Positions 11,557 to 19,984 of a stretch of 35,691 bases of DNA are shown in pieces. The stretch comes from Moraxella sp. GTDB taxonomy: Bacteria; Pseudomonadota; Gammaproteobacteria; Pseudomonadales; Moraxellaceae. Position numbers and translations under genes: made by a program. The stretch lies in NCBI RefSeq assembly GCF_030525845.1, contig NZ_JAUNDY010000018.1, positions 1 to 35,691 of the forward strand, given 5' to 3'. The notes beneath the pieces are model-generated. The model saw only the letters and a list, made by a program, of their open reading frames with translations. It did no database searches and was not told the DNA's origin. Positions within the stretch are counted from its first letter, which is position 1, and each line of letters opens with the position of its first letter.

Positions 11557-11590
11557 AAAATCATCATCAAGCCCATACCTGATGATGATT
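11557..11590 (-). terminator. Rho-independent terminator of argS
   Basis: AATCATCATCA (11559-11569) and TGATGATGATT (11580-11590) make an 11-bp stem with a 10-base loop, ending in TTTT on the minus strand, 11 bases after the argS stop. An interleaved CCCATA/TATGGG pair could give an alternative fold. Confidence 0.7.
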
Positions 11591-11601
11591 ATATGGGTCA
11601 A

Positions 11602-13326
11602 TTACATTTTCTCTACTGTCTTGATTCCTAGTAGTTCCAAGCCTTGTTTTAGGGTTTTGGCGGTCAAATCAGCAAGAAGTAGACGGCTGGTTTTGGTGAT
11701 CTCATCTGCTGATAAAATCGGACAATGCTCATAAAATGACGAGAAAATCCCAGCTAATTCATACAAATAACCACACAATATGTGAGGTGTACCGTCTTTG
11801 GCGACTTGGCGTAGAGCCTCCTCAAATTGTAGCAGTTTAACTGCTAATGTCCGCTCTTTGTCATCGCTGATGATGATATCGCCTGTCAGCTCATCGCCAC
11901 TCACCCCTGCTTTGGCAAAAATTGAACGTACTCGTGTATAAGCGTACTGCATGTAGGGGGCGGTGTTGCCCTCAAAGTTGAGCATGTTATCCCAGTCAAA
12001 TACATAATCGGTGGTGCGATGTTTGGACAGGTCAGCATATTTGACCGCACCGATGGCAACCGCTTCGATGAGTGCTTGTTTTTCATCGTCTGACACATTG
12101 GGGTTTTTTGCCTCAATCAGTACGGTAGCACGGGCAACTGCCTCATCAAGCAGTTCGGCAAGTTTAATCGTACCGCCTGAGCGGGTTTTAAAGGGTTTGC
12201 CATCTTTGCCAAGCATCATGCCAAAATTATGGTGTTCTAGCACAAATTCATCAGGCACAAAGCCTCCCATGCGAGCAATCGTCCACGCCTGTGCCATATG
12301 CCCTGCTTGGCGAGTGTCCGAGTAGACGATGGCACGGTCGGCATTTAATGTCTCGTAGCGGTACTTAGCGGCGGCGATGTCGGTGGTGGTGTACAAAAAT
12401 CCGCCATCATTTTTTTGGACAATCACACCAAGTGGCTCGCCCGCTTTGTTTTTGTATTCGTCTAGATAGACAACCGTTGCTCCCTCGTCCTCGACCGCCA
12501 AGCCTTGTTTTTTAAGGTGTGCCACCACCTCAGGGAGCATCGGATTATACAGACTTTCGCCCATGACGTCTTTGTCGGTCAAAGTAACGCCCAATCGCTC
12601 ATAGCTGGCTTGGTTTTGGGTCATGGTAATGGCAACGAGTTTGCGCCACATGTTCAAACAATAATCATCACCGCTTTGGAGCTTAACCACATAGCCACGA
12701 GCTTTTTGGGCGAAGGCTTCATCATTATCATAAGTTTCTTTGGCACGGCGATAAAATTCTTCTAGGTCGGATAATTCCATGTCGGAGGCATTTTCATTTT
12801 GCATTTTTTCAAGATAGGCGATGAGCATACCAAACTGCGTTCCCCAGTCGCCCACGTGGTTGGCACGAATGACCTTGTCGCCCAAAAATTCTAGCACTCG
12901 CACGGTGCTATCACCGATGATGGTTGAACGCAGATGTCCCACGTGCATTTCTTTGGCGACATTGGGTGATGAATAGTCTACCACCACCGTTTGGGCTTGG
13001 GTGGAATGCACACCCAAGCGTTCATCAAGGCGGGCAGTTTGAGCGGATTTGGCTAAAAATTCATCACTTAAAAAAATGTTGATAAAACCCGGCCCTGCAA
13101 TCTCAGTTTTGGCAATGAGTTCATTGCTTGGTAAATTGTCCAAAATACTTTGGGCGACTTCTCGTGGGTTTTTACCCACTTTTTTGGCAAGCCCCATAGA
13201 GGCATTGGCTTGATAATCGCCAAATTGAGGCTTGCCTGATTGTTTGATGATAGGGTCAGTATTTTCAAAACCTGCATTGATGATGGCTTGTGTAAACAGT
13301 TCGGTCAAGGAGGTGTGTAGGGTCAT
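11602..13326 (-). CDS. argS: Arginyl-tRNA synthetase
   Basis: Class I aminoacyl-tRNA synthetase that charges tRNA-Arg. Residues 1-90 match the ArgRS-specific N-terminal (Add-1) domain, followed by the catalytic core with [17 protein letters not shown] (HIGH motif as HVGH, 128-131). [14 protein letters not shown] stands where other class I enzymes have KMSKS, which is characteristic of ArgRS. The C-terminal helical anticodon-binding (DALR) domain ends near residue 574. Length is normal. AAGG precedes the ATG by about 7 bases. It has a strong own promoter and terminator and appears monocistronic. Confidence 0.97.
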   Translation of the reverse strand: MTLHTSLTELFTQAIINAGFENTDPIIKQSGKPQFGDYQANASMGLAKKVGKNPREVAQSILDNLPSNELIAKTEIAGPGFINIFLSDEFLAKSAQTARLDERLGVHSTQAQTVVVDYSSPNVAKEMHVGHLRSTIIGDSTVRVLEFLGDKVIRANHVGDWGTQFGMLIAYLEKMQNENASDMELSDLEEFYRRAKETYDNDEAFAQKARGYVVKLQSGDDYCLNMWRKLVAITMTQNQASYERLGVTLTDKDVMGESLYNPMLPEVVAHLKKQGLAVEDEGATVVYLDEYKNKAGEPLGVIVQKNDGGFLYTTTDIAAAKYRYETLNADRAIVYSDTRQAGHMAQAWTIARMGGFVPDEFVLEHHNFGMMLGKDGKPFKTRSGGTIKLAELLDEAVARATVLIEAKNPNVSDDEKQALIEAVAIGAVKYADLSKHRTTDYVFDWDNMLNFEGNTAPYMQYAYTRVRSIFAKAGVSGDELTGDIIISDDKERTLAVKLLQFEEALRQVAKDGTPHILCGYLYELAGIFSSFYEHCPILSADEITKTSRLLLADLTAKTLKQGLELLGIKTVEKM

Positions 13327-13357
13327 TTTTTTGCCTTGTTAAATTTGATTTTTGGTT

Positions 13358-13386
13358 ATTATAGCGTAAAATGGGCAAAATGTTAA
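13358..13386 (-). promoter_or_regulatory. Predicted sigma-70 promoter of argS
   Basis: On the minus strand TTAACA (13381-13386), a 17-base spacer and a perfect TATAAT (13358-13363). The start point lies about 25 bases before the argS ATG. This is one of the best promoter matches in the window. Confidence 0.75.
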
Positions 13387-13396
13387 TCTTGACAAA

Positions 13397-13903
13397 TTAG
13401 TCTTGTGGTTTATTTTCAAGGCGTGAATGGTGGCGAATGGGTTGCAAAATCACGGCATCAGATTTATCATTAATATGGACTGTGGTATATTGTAATTGAA
13501 TGGTTTTGCTAAATAATTGGCAATCATCATGAGAGGAATAATAAAAAGCCTCAACATCGCTCATTAAGATGGGTCTATTTAGGTGTGTTTTTAATTTAGC
13601 CACCTCTTGATTTAAATATTTGGTGTTTAGTATGGGATTAAATAAGCCATCAAAGAATAAGAAAATTTTATGGTGCAATTCCCATTCTTTAAATTCTATG
13701 TTTAAAGTGACCATATCGCATTTGTCCAAAGGATAGGGATAACCATCAAATCCCACTTTTTCCAAAAGTTTAAATTTAATTTGGTGTTCTTTTTTGGAGG
13801 TGGTTTTGATGTCAGTGATTTGAATGGGGAAAATCATACCACCTGCATAAACCGTTTGAGATATGCTAAGAAATAGAATGAATAATAAGGCTTTTATCGG
13901 CAT
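13397..13903 (-). CDS. Secreted hypothetical protein, downstream member of a tandem paralog pair
   Basis: A 168-residue protein with a clear Sec signal peptide (MPIKALLFILFLSISQTVYA, cleavage predicted after Ala20), so probably periplasmic or exported. It is a diverged duplicate of the gene just upstream. Shared blocks are ITDI, LEK-(V/I)-G-(F/Y)-D-x-YPYPLD-x-C (Cys62 in both), and D-(V/I)-EAF-x-Y, with a second Cys at 128 before L-x-(S/T)-KTI. The two cysteines may form a disulfide. GGTAGG lies 6 bases before the ATG chosen here; a longer upstream reading would cover the previous gene's end and lose the signal peptide. No known domain recognised. The patch is more AT-rich than the flanking argS and lon. 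Confidence 0.7.
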   Translation of the reverse strand: MPIKALLFILFLSISQTVYAGGMIFPIQITDIKTTSKKEHQIKFKLLEKVGFDGYPYPLDKCDMVTLNIEFKEWELHHKIFLFFDGLFNPILNTKYLNQEVAKLKTHLNRPILMSDVEAFYYSSHDDCQLFSKTIQLQYTTVHINDKSDAVILQPIRHHSRLENKPQD

Positions 13904-13919
13904 AACAAACCTACCATGA

Positions 13920-14417
13920 TTAAAAATCTTGACGGCGTAAAATAAAGCGAAATGAAGGTATGTCCTCATTTTGTAACTTGTCTGAATTTGGTATGTAGAT
14001 GGTTTTGGTGTATAGCTCACAATGATTATTGGGGTTGTAATTAAATGCCTCAATGTCATTAATATTAAAAGTTTTGTGTTGGTATTTTTTGAGTAGTTCA
14101 ATGTTTTGTTTTAGGTTGTTTACACCCTCATCAAATTTACTGGTATCTTTAAATAATAAATAAAAAAACTGCTCTATGCGTCGCACCCAGCTTTCTTTAT
14201 ATTTATAATCGATGATGATTTTGATGTTTTGACAATCATCTAAGGGATAAGGATAATCATCATAACCTATTTTTTCTAATTTTTGAAAATAAATAAGGTG
14301 TTTGTCATCAGAGAGGCTGTGAATGTCAGTAATTTTGATGTTAAAATTATATCCACCTGCATAAACCGTTTGGAATATACTTATAAGTAGTATAAATAAT
14401 ACAAGATAACTTTTCAT
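13920..14417 (-). CDS. Secreted hypothetical protein, upstream member of a tandem paralog pair
   Basis: A 165-residue protein with a Sec signal peptide (MKSYLVLFILLISIFQTVYA, cleavage predicted after Ala20). The mature part is paralogous to the next gene: both begin GG, carry ITDI about 10 residues later, and share YPYPLD-x-C with Cys62 at the identical position; the second Cys is at 133. The centre is Lys/Tyr-rich and helical. It ends 16 bases before the start of its paralog, so the two are probably co-transcribed. It lies behind lon but a terminator separates them, and I found no convincing promoter. Function unknown. AT-rich composition compared with neighbours suggests a different history or relaxed constraint. 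Confidence 0.75.
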   Translation of the reverse strand: MKSYLVLFILLISIFQTVYAGGYNFNIKITDIHSLSDDKHLIYFQKLEKIGYDDYPYPLDDCQNIKIIIDYKYKESWVRRIEQFFYLLFKDTSKFDEGVNNLKQNIELLKKYQHKTFNINDIEAFNYNPNNHCELYTKTIYIPNSDKLQNEDIPSFRFILRRQDF

Positions 14418-14455
14418 AAAACTTACTGTATTTGCGGTGGTTAATCCATTAGATT

Positions 14456-14485
14456 AAAACCCCATTTTACGAGAAATGGGGTTTT
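14456..14485 (-). terminator. Rho-independent terminator of lon
   Basis: AAAACCCCATTT (14456-14467) and AAATGGGGTTTT (14474-14485) form a perfect 12-bp stem with a 6-base loop. It starts 9 bases after the lon stop and separates lon from the two secreted-protein genes. Confidence 0.8.
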
Positions 14486-14494
14486 GGGTTTGTA

Positions 14495-16909
14495 TTAGCT
14501 TCGCAAGCCTTGCTCGTCTGTCTTAACGGTTAAGACGGGTTTGATGGGCGTGAGTGGGGTGACTAGGGCGGCACTTAACACCTCATCGATGGTTTCTACC
14601 GATTGAATGGTTAGACCCTCTTTGACGTTGTCAGGAATGTCCGCCAAATCTCGCTCGTTGGATTTGGGAATGAGTACGAGCGAAATCCCACCACGATGAG
14701 CGGCAAGAAGTTTTTCTTTTAGTCCGCCAATACGAAGCACCTTACCACGCAAAGTTACCTCGCCCGTCATGGCAATGTCAGGGCGAATGGCAATGCCTGT
14801 GAGTGCCGAGACGAGAGCGGTCGTCAAGGCAATGCCCGCCGAAGGTCCGTCTTTGGGAGTTGCCCCCTCTGGCATGTGAACATGAACATCGGTTTCTTTG
14901 ATTTTATCATAACTAATGCCATACCGCTCGCCCCCTGCACGCACCACGCTCATTGCAGCACGGATAGACTCTTTCATCACATCGCCAAGCGAGCCTGTAA
15001 AGATAAGCTCGCCCTTACCGCTCATTGTCGCCGTTTCAATGGTGAGTAGCTCGCCACCTACCGAAGTCCAAGCCAAGCCTGTGATACGTCCCACTTCGGG
15101 TTCTTTTTCGGCAAGTCCGTAATCATAAGGCTTAACCCCCAAAAAGTCGCTAATGTTATCATCATTGACGCTAATTGGTTTAATCTCTACGCCTTTTTTG
15201 GGCTTGGTGCCGTAGGTTTCTACTTGCGAACGCACCGCTTTACGGCTGATTTTATTAATCTCACGCTCCAAGTTTCGCACGCCTGCTTCACGAGTATAAT
15301 GACGGATAATGCTCGTTACCGCATCATTTGTAATGTCAAGCTCATCGCTATTAAGACCATTTTGTTCTAGGGCTTTGGGCGTTAGGTAATTTTGGGCAAT
15401 CGCCAATTTCTCATCTTCGGTATAACCTGGTAAGCGAATAACTTCCATACGGTCAAGCAGGGCAGGCGGAATGTTCATACTGTTGGCGGTACAAATAAAC
15501 ATCACCTCCGACAAATCCAAATCCAAGTCAAGATAATGGTCATTAAAGGCGTTGTTTTGCGATGGGTCAAGCACTTCTAGCAGAGCGGAGGCTGGGTCGC
15601 CACGATAATCTTGTGCCATTTTGTCAATTTCGTCCAGCAAAAACAGCGGATTTTTGACTTCCACTTTCGCCAAAGACTGCACGATTTTGCCAGGCATTGC
15701 CCCAATATAAGTACGGCGATGACCACGAATCTCGGCTTCGTCTCGCACGCCCCCAAGTGCCATACGCACAAACTTACGCCCTGTGGCTTTGGCAATGCTC
15801 TCGCCAAGCGAGGTTTTGCCTACCCCCGGTGGTCCGACAAGGCATAGGATAGGACCTCGCATTTTTTTGACACGAGATTGCACAGCTAAGTATTCCAAAA
15901 TGCGGTCCTTGACATCGTCAAGTCCGTAGTGGTCTTTGTCCAGCACTTCTTTGGCTTTGTGCAGGTCAATGGAAACCTTACTTGCCTTATGCCATGGCGT
16001 GTCCAAAATCCACTCCACATAGCCACGCACCACGCTTGCCTCTGATGAATTGGAAGGCATTTGTTTTAATTTTTTAAATTCATTTTCTGCCTTTTTGCGT
16101 ACGTCTTCTGGCAAATCGGCTTCTTTTAAGCGTTTTTCTAGCTCGCCATCTTCGTCGTCCGCCCCATCATTTAAATCAGAAAGTTCCGACTTAATCGCTT
16201 TCATTTTTTCATTTAAAAAATACTCACGGTGGTTATTTTCCATTTGTTTGCGAACAGATTCTTGAAGTTCGTTTTCAATGGATTGTTCGGCGTGATTGCT
16301 GATGAAAAAATCCACCAAAGTCTGATAATGATTGATAATATCGTCATCTTCTAATAAGGATTGTTTTTTGTCCAAAGGTAATGAAGTGCGTGTTGCAACA
16401 AAATAAATCAGCTCAATCAGGTTGTTAATCTTATTGGCGACACGAACAATCTCACGCCCATTGCGTAAATTTTCTTCGGCAAAACCACCAAAAAAATCCA
16501 TCAAAACTTTTTTGTGGGCTTCGGCTTCATCATCAGTTAAGTTATTAACAATAGATTGTGGGCTAAAATTCGCCATCAGTGTATGATGGGTGTCATCGTG
16601 ATGAAACTCTGTCATCTCGGCACGCACTTGCCCCTCAATAAGGACTTTTAGGCAGGTCTCGTCAGTATCATGTGGCATGGTGCTGATGATTTTACAAACA
16701 GTGCCAAAACGGTATAAATTATCCGTGCTAATCTCTTCGGTTAGGGAATCTTTTTGGGAGATGACAAGCAAGCGACCGTCAAAGTTTTTTTCGGCAAGAG
16801 TGATGGCATTTAAGGATTGTTCACGTCCCACAAATAAAGCGATTTGCATGTGTGGATAAACCACGACATCACGCACGGCAAGTAAGGGCAAGGTTTGGTT
16901 ATCAGACAT
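14495..16909 (-). CDS. lon: ATP-dependent protease Lon
   Basis: Homo-oligomeric cytosolic AAA+ serine protease that degrades misfolded and regulatory proteins. An N-terminal substrate-binding domain (about 8-200) and coiled coil lead into the AAA+ module, with Walker A GPPGVGKT at 359-366, Walker B LFLLDEID and the arginine-rich [12 protein letters not shown]. The C-terminal protease domain has Ser690 in KDGPSAG and Lys733; their 43-residue spacing matches E. coli Ser679/Lys722. The 804 residues are full length. The ATG with GGAG 6 bases upstream (16916-16919) is preferred over an in-frame TTG four codons earlier, which lies within that ribosome binding site. The sigma-32-like upstream sequence suggests heat-shock control. 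Confidence 0.98.
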   Translation of the reverse strand: MSDNQTLPLLAVRDVVVYPHMQIALFVGREQSLNAITLAEKNFDGRLLVISQKDSLTEEISTDNLYRFGTVCKIISTMPHDTDETCLKVLIEGQVRAEMTEFHHDDTHHTLMANFSPQSIVNNLTDDEAEAHKKVLMDFFGGFAEENLRNGREIVRVANKINNLIELIYFVATRTSLPLDKKQSLLEDDDIINHYQTLVDFFISNHAEQSIENELQESVRKQMENNHREYFLNEKMKAIKSELSDLNDGADDEDGELEKRLKEADLPEDVRKKAENEFKKLKQMPSNSSEASVVRGYVEWILDTPWHKASKVSIDLHKAKEVLDKDHYGLDDVKDRILEYLAVQSRVKKMRGPILCLVGPPGVGKTSLGESIAKATGRKFVRMALGGVRDEAEIRGHRRTYIGAMPGKIVQSLAKVEVKNPLFLLDEIDKMAQDYRGDPASALLEVLDPSQNNAFNDHYLDLDLDLSEVMFICTANSMNIPPALLDRMEVIRLPGYTEDEKLAIAQNYLTPKALEQNGLNSDELDITNDAVTSIIRHYTREAGVRNLEREINKISRKAVRSQVETYGTKPKKGVEIKPISVNDDNISDFLGVKPYDYGLAEKEPEVGRITGLAWTSVGGELLTIETATMSGKGELIFTGSLGDVMKESIRAAMSVVRAGGERYGISYDKIKETDVHVHMPEGATPKDGPSAGIALTTALVSALTGIAIRPDIAMTGEVTLRGKVLRIGGLKEKLLAAHRGGISLVLIPKSNERDLADIPDNVKEGLTIQSVETIDEVLSAALVTPLTPIKPVLTVKTDEQGLRS

Positions 16910-16929
16910 GATAAACTCCAAATAAATTT

Positions 16930-16973
16930 CTTATAATGCACGTCTGTATGGTGGCAAGTAGCGAAATTGCAAG
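16930..16973 (-). promoter_or_regulatory. Candidate promoters of lon (sigma-70 and sigma-32-like)
   Basis: On the minus strand TTGCCA (16952-16957) and TATAAG (16930-16935) are 16 bases apart, fitting sigma-70. Slightly upstream, CTTGCAA (16967-16973) and CCACCATA (16947-16954) are 12 bases apart and resemble the heat-shock consensus CTTGAAA/CCCCAT. Both are imperfect. lon is a classical sigma-32 target in E. coli, which is the main reason to note the second. Confidence 0.35.
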
Positions 16974-17054
16974 TGCCACGAACAAAAATAGCCAAAGATG
17001 GTTGTTGTGAAGTTTATCGTTGGATTGTAGTTTGGTTGATTACTTGGCGGTTTA

Positions 17055-17753
17055 TTATTTAAGCAGCATGACCAATGCCACAGGCAACCACACCGCCGTA
17101 ACCAGTCCGTTAATCGCCAGTCCAAAAGCGGCGTATCGTCCTGCGGTGGGACTGATGGTCCATGCCTCTACCGTGCCAATGGCATGAGCCACCAGCCCAA
17201 GTGCCAAGCCTTTGGCTCTGTCGTCTGTGATGTTTTTAAAGAGCATTCGGCACACGCCTGCCCCCAAAATGCCCGAGACGATGATGATGAGATTTGCCAT
17301 GACGAGTGGGGCGTTGATGATTTGGGCGACCGACAAGCCCACAGGCGTGGTCACGGAGCGACTGGCAAATGCTAAAATGGTGTCCATGTTTAGGGCGAAA
17401 AGATATGCCAGCGACATCGGCAAAATCGCCCCGACAAGGCTTGCCAAAAGGACGATGATAGAGAGTTTTTTAATGGGTAAGCCCTTAAAGTCCATGCCCG
17501 CCAAAGGCACGGCAAGTAGCACGGTGCTATAACCCAAAAGGCGATCAAACACAGGTTTGGCGTTGGCGTAGTAGGTGGCATAGGGAAGCCCAATGATGGT
17601 CAAAATGATGAGCGTCAAAATAATGGCGATGATAATCATCGGTATGCCACGATAGTATTTATTGATATAACGTAGTGCATATTTTGCCCCAACATGAGCG
17701 ATGAGTGTAACGATAAAGGCGATGAGTATCGTGGTGTTGTCAAGCGTTGGCAT
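17055..17753 (-). CDS. lrgB: LrgB/CidB-family membrane protein
   Basis: Integral membrane protein of the LrgB family, which works with LrgA/CidA-type partners in murein hydrolase export, programmed lysis or small-metabolite (for example pyruvate or glycolate) transport in other bacteria. The 232-residue protein has about six membrane segments. The family core is visible: LAVPLAGMDF, the SVTTPVGLSVAQII motif (SVTTP around residue 135), and GLALGLVAHAIGTVEAW in the C-terminal half. The start overlaps the end of lrgA by 14 bases, indicating coupled translation. The lysis role is family knowledge from Gram-positives and is not demonstrated by this sequence. Confidence 0.88.
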   Translation of the reverse strand: MPTLDNTTILIAFIVTLIAHVGAKYALRYINKYYRGIPMIIIAIILTLIILTIIGLPYATYYANAKPVFDRLLGYSTVLLAVPLAGMDFKGLPIKKLSIIVLLASLVGAILPMSLAYLFALNMDTILAFASRSVTTPVGLSVAQIINAPLVMANLIIIVSGILGAGVCRMLFKNITDDRAKGLALGLVAHAIGTVEAWTISPTAGRYAAFGLAINGLVTAVWLPVALVMLLK

Positions 17754-18171
17754 GATTGTCTCCTTTGTCGTTCGTGGTGTTGTCGTCTAGCCATTTGGCG
17801 GACAATTTGGCAAATGCCCACAAAGGTAGCACCGTACTGATGATAATCACCGCCGACACCGCAGGCAAATCCGCCCCTAGCCCAAACAGCAAAATCCCTG
17901 CCCCTGCCGAGACGGGCAAAAAGGCAAAGCCACTATCCACCAGTAGCACGCTTGCCGATGATGATAGCCAATGGGGCAAGCCCCCCTTTGCCAATCTCAC
18001 CCCCATAAGGACGACAAACAGCGACACCAGCCCCACGATGTTGGTGGCGGTAGGCATACCCAAAGCGGTGCAAACCACGAGTGCCAGCTCACGCACCCCA
18101 ACCACGATGACAACGGTGGCAAGCATGCCAAGCCAAAAAGTGGGGGAGGTGGTGAGATAGGGCGATTTCAT
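17740..18171 (-). CDS. lrgA: LrgA/CidA-like holin-type membrane protein
   Basis: A 143-residue membrane protein with four hydrophobic segments, encoded immediately upstream of and overlapping lrgB, which is the usual arrangement. MPTATNIVGLVSLF aligns with the LrgA signature P-x-P-G-x-(V/I)-(I/L)-G-(L/M), though the first part of the motif is diverged. SASVLLVDSGFAFLPVSAGAGI matches the family's LL-x-x-M-x-LFF-VPAG-x-GI block. LrgA-type proteins resemble phage holins. AAGGA precedes the ATG. A small dyad next to a putative -10 upstream may be an operator. The call rests on the partial motif match plus context. Confidence 0.8.
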   Translation of the reverse strand: MKSPYLTTSPTFWLGMLATVVIVVGVRELALVVCTALGMPTATNIVGLVSLFVVLMGVRLAKGGLPHWLSSSASVLLVDSGFAFLPVSAGAGILLFGLGADLPAVSAVIIISTVLPLWAFAKLSAKWLDDNTTNDKGDNHANA

Positions 18172-18197
18172 GGGATTTCCTTATTTCTAAGCGGTGT

Positions 18198-18217
18198 TTT
18201 ATATCTACGATGGTAGA
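18198..18217 (-). promoter_or_regulatory. Candidate -10 element and operator-like dyad upstream of lrgA
   Basis: TCTAC-GATG-GTAGA (18204-18217) is a perfect 5-bp dyad lying directly upstream of TATAAA (minus strand, 18198-18203), the best -10 candidate for lrgAB. No good -35 is visible, which would fit an activator-dependent promoter. No regulator gene is adjacent. The rest of the gap to the rnz promoter (18218-18386) shows nothing I can name. Confidence 0.3.
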
Positions 18218-18386
18218 AATTTACTTCGGTCGTTAGACTAATTCGCTGTTTAATTAGATATTCAAGTTTATTAAAACAAAATCCACCAATGCGGTCAAGG
18301 TTTTGATGAATTATGTCGATTATTTTTTTAAAAAATAGATTGAGGGTTATCAGGTATTGATGATTGTTTGGTTTTGAGATATGATG

Positions 18387-18415
18387 TTGAGTGTTGTTAT
18401 TTTATTTAACATAAT
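18387..18415 (+). promoter_or_regulatory. Predicted promoter of rnz
   Basis: TTGAGT (18387-18392), a 17-base spacer and CATAAT (18410-18415). The start point would be near 18422, about 29 bases before the ATG, which has AAGGA (18441-18445) as ribosome binding site. Confidence 0.5.
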
Positions 18416-18450
18416 ATAAAGGCTTTATCTCATCTAAAATAAGGAAAAAT

Positions 18451-19404
18451 ATGTTTCGCTTAACCTTTCTTGGCACTTCCTCAGGCATTCCTACCAAGGA
18501 TAGGAATGTCTCCGCCCTTGCGGTAGAGTGGGCGATAAACGACACACAAAAATGTGGCGATTGGCTACTGGTGGACTGCGGAGAAGGCACTCAGCACCAG
18601 CTCATGAAAACGCCTTTGCAATTAAAAAAACTCAAAGCCATTTTGATTACCCATTTGCACGGAGACCATTGTTTTGGGCTGGCGGGGCTTTTGTCGTCTT
18701 TGGCAATGCACGGTAGAAGTGAGCCTTTGACGATTATCGCCTCAAAGGGGTTGATAAAACTGCTGGACACTTATAGTTTGGTCAATGAGCTGTATTTTAC
18801 TTACCCCATTGATTTTAAAGATATTGAAAGTTTTTTAAGTGATAAAATTACGCTTAATTTTGGTAAAGAATTGACAATGAGCGTTGAGACTGCCGAGCTT
18901 TCGCACCGTATGCCGTCTTATGCCTTTGCCTTGACAGTGACAATAGATAAGCAAAAATTGGACGGTGAGCGACTGACGGCATTAAACATTGACAAAAAAG
19001 ACTGGGGGCAAGCCATCAAAGATGACCCAAGTTTGGTGGTAACCCAAACGAATAGACAAAAAATTGTCATCGCAGGGGACAACGACACGCCAAGTTTATT
19101 AAGTGATTTGGTGGTGGGGGCGATGGCATTGGTACACGAGTGTACTTATACCCAAAGTGTGCTGGATAAGATTTTGGCAAAAGGCGTGTTTGACCCCAAA
19201 CACACCACAGCACGGGCGATTGGTGAGTTTGCTCAAATGGCAAAGTTGCCTTGTTTGATTTTGACTCATTTTAGTGCGAGATTTTCCCTATTTGACAACC
19301 CTGCCAGCGACACGCCCAATATGGGGCATATTCGCACGGAAGTGCAAACTCATTATCGGGGCAAATTGTATTTGGCAGAAGATTTTATGCAGATTGTGAT
19401 TTAA
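18451..19404 (+). CDS. rnz: Ribonuclease Z (tRNA 3'-processing endonuclease)
   Basis: Metallo-beta-lactamase-fold endonuclease that trims 3' trailers from tRNA precursors, especially those lacking encoded CCA. The N-terminus LTFLGTSSGIPTKDRNVSA is the RNase Z signature, and the zinc motif HLHGDH occupies residues 68-73. Further ligands are in VHECTY and in the C-terminal LTHFSARF motif. The insert around residues 150-210 would be the flexible exosite arm. The 317 residues are normal for the short bacterial form. It is transcribed alone from its own promoter and converges with the membrane-protein gene on the other strand, with only 15 bases between stops. RNase BN (Rbn) is another name for this family in some genomes. 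Confidence 0.93.
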   Translation: MFRLTFLGTSSGIPTKDRNVSALAVEWAINDTQKCGDWLLVDCGEGTQHQLMKTPLQLKKLKAILITHLHGDHCFGLAGLLSSLAMHGRSEPLTIIASKGLIKLLDTYSLVNELYFTYPIDFKDIESFLSDKITLNFGKELTMSVETAELSHRMPSYAFALTVTIDKQKLDGERLTALNIDKKDWGQAIKDDPSLVVTQTNRQKIVIAGDNDTPSLLSDLVVGAMALVHECTYTQSVLDKILAKGVFDPKHTTARAIGEFAQMAKLPCLILTHFSARFSLFDNPASDTPNMGHIRTEVQTHYRGKLYLAEDFMQIVI

Positions 19405-19419
19405 AATATTGGCAATGAT

Positions 19420-19902
19420 TTAATGGTTTTTTGGTTGATTGTTCAAGCGATTTCTAACCATTTTAACCGCTGATAATAAAATAAGCGTCATAAAAAATCC
19501 AAAAACCACCACACTCATTTTCCCAGAATTACCCCCAAAGTGATACCAAAGGGGAATGACTTGATGATTTTCAATTTTATAACGATAAACAAATGGGTCA
19601 GCCATACTGTCGGTAAAAGTCGTCATTTCCCATTCATTGTCTATGTTGTCCAAATGAAAATGAAAGATAGGGTTATTCATTGGTACATTATTTAAGGGTG
19701 TATCACACAACGGTTCGCCCTTATATTCTTTTAAAGTTAGGTTAATTGGCTTTTCATTTTTTATAACACAAATATTAAAAAATTCATTGGGAGTTCTTGG
19801 CTTGGGTTTTCCAATGCCAAAAGCGATTTGAATCACCATTGCAATTATCCAAATCAGCATAAAAATAATGAATTTTTTAAAAAAAGAAATAACCGATTTC
19901 AT
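19420..19902 (-). CDS. Hypothetical two-helix membrane protein
   Basis: A 160-residue protein with one hydrophobic segment near the N-terminus (about 8-30) and another near the C-terminus (about 128-150). Between them is a polar domain of about 100 residues that holds two cysteines (Cys45, Cys66) and is probably periplasmic. The start is the ATG just after the purD terminator; upstream reading would run into purD and is excluded. The ribosome binding site is poor. No family recognised. It is AT-rich compared with purD and rnz on either side and may belong to the same class of accessory small envelope proteins seen elsewhere in the window. Confidence 0.6.
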   Translation of the reverse strand: MKSVISFFKKFIIFMLIWIIAMVIQIAFGIGKPKPRTPNEFFNICVIKNEKPINLTLKEYKGEPLCDTPLNNVPMNNPIFHFHLDNIDNEWEMTTFTDSMADPFVYRYKIENHQVIPLWYHFGGNSGKMSVVVFGFFMTLILLSAVKMVRNRLNNQPKNH

Positions 19903-19933
19903 TATTAAAAAAATGATACACTTAAAAATATAG

Positions 19934-19977
19934 AAAAAATTAAAAAGTGGAGAATAACCGCAATCATTCCCCACTTT
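19934..19977 (-). terminator. Rho-independent terminator of purD
   Basis: AAAGTGGAGAAT (19944-19955) and ATTCCCCACTTT (19966-19977) form a 12-bp stem with one mismatch and a 10-base loop, ending on the minus strand in TTTTTAATTTTTT. It lies 7 bases after the purD stop and separates purD from the 160-residue membrane protein. Confidence 0.8.
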
Positions 19978-19984
19978 ATTCACA

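Noticed and set aside
13904-14101. Longer reading of the downstream secreted paralog
   Set aside because: It would overlap the end of its paralog and bury the clear signal peptide; the ATG at 13903 has GGTAGG at the right distance.
16910-16921. TTG start of lon four codons upstream
   Set aside because: The TTG lies within the GGAG ribosome binding site of the ATG at 16909, which matches the usual Lon N-terminus.
17756-18160. 134-residue frame on the plus strand opposite lrgA
   Set aside because: It mirrors the lrgA coding sequence, has biased Ser/Thr/Pro composition typical of antisense frames, and lacks a ribosome binding site; lrgA has family motifs and operon context.
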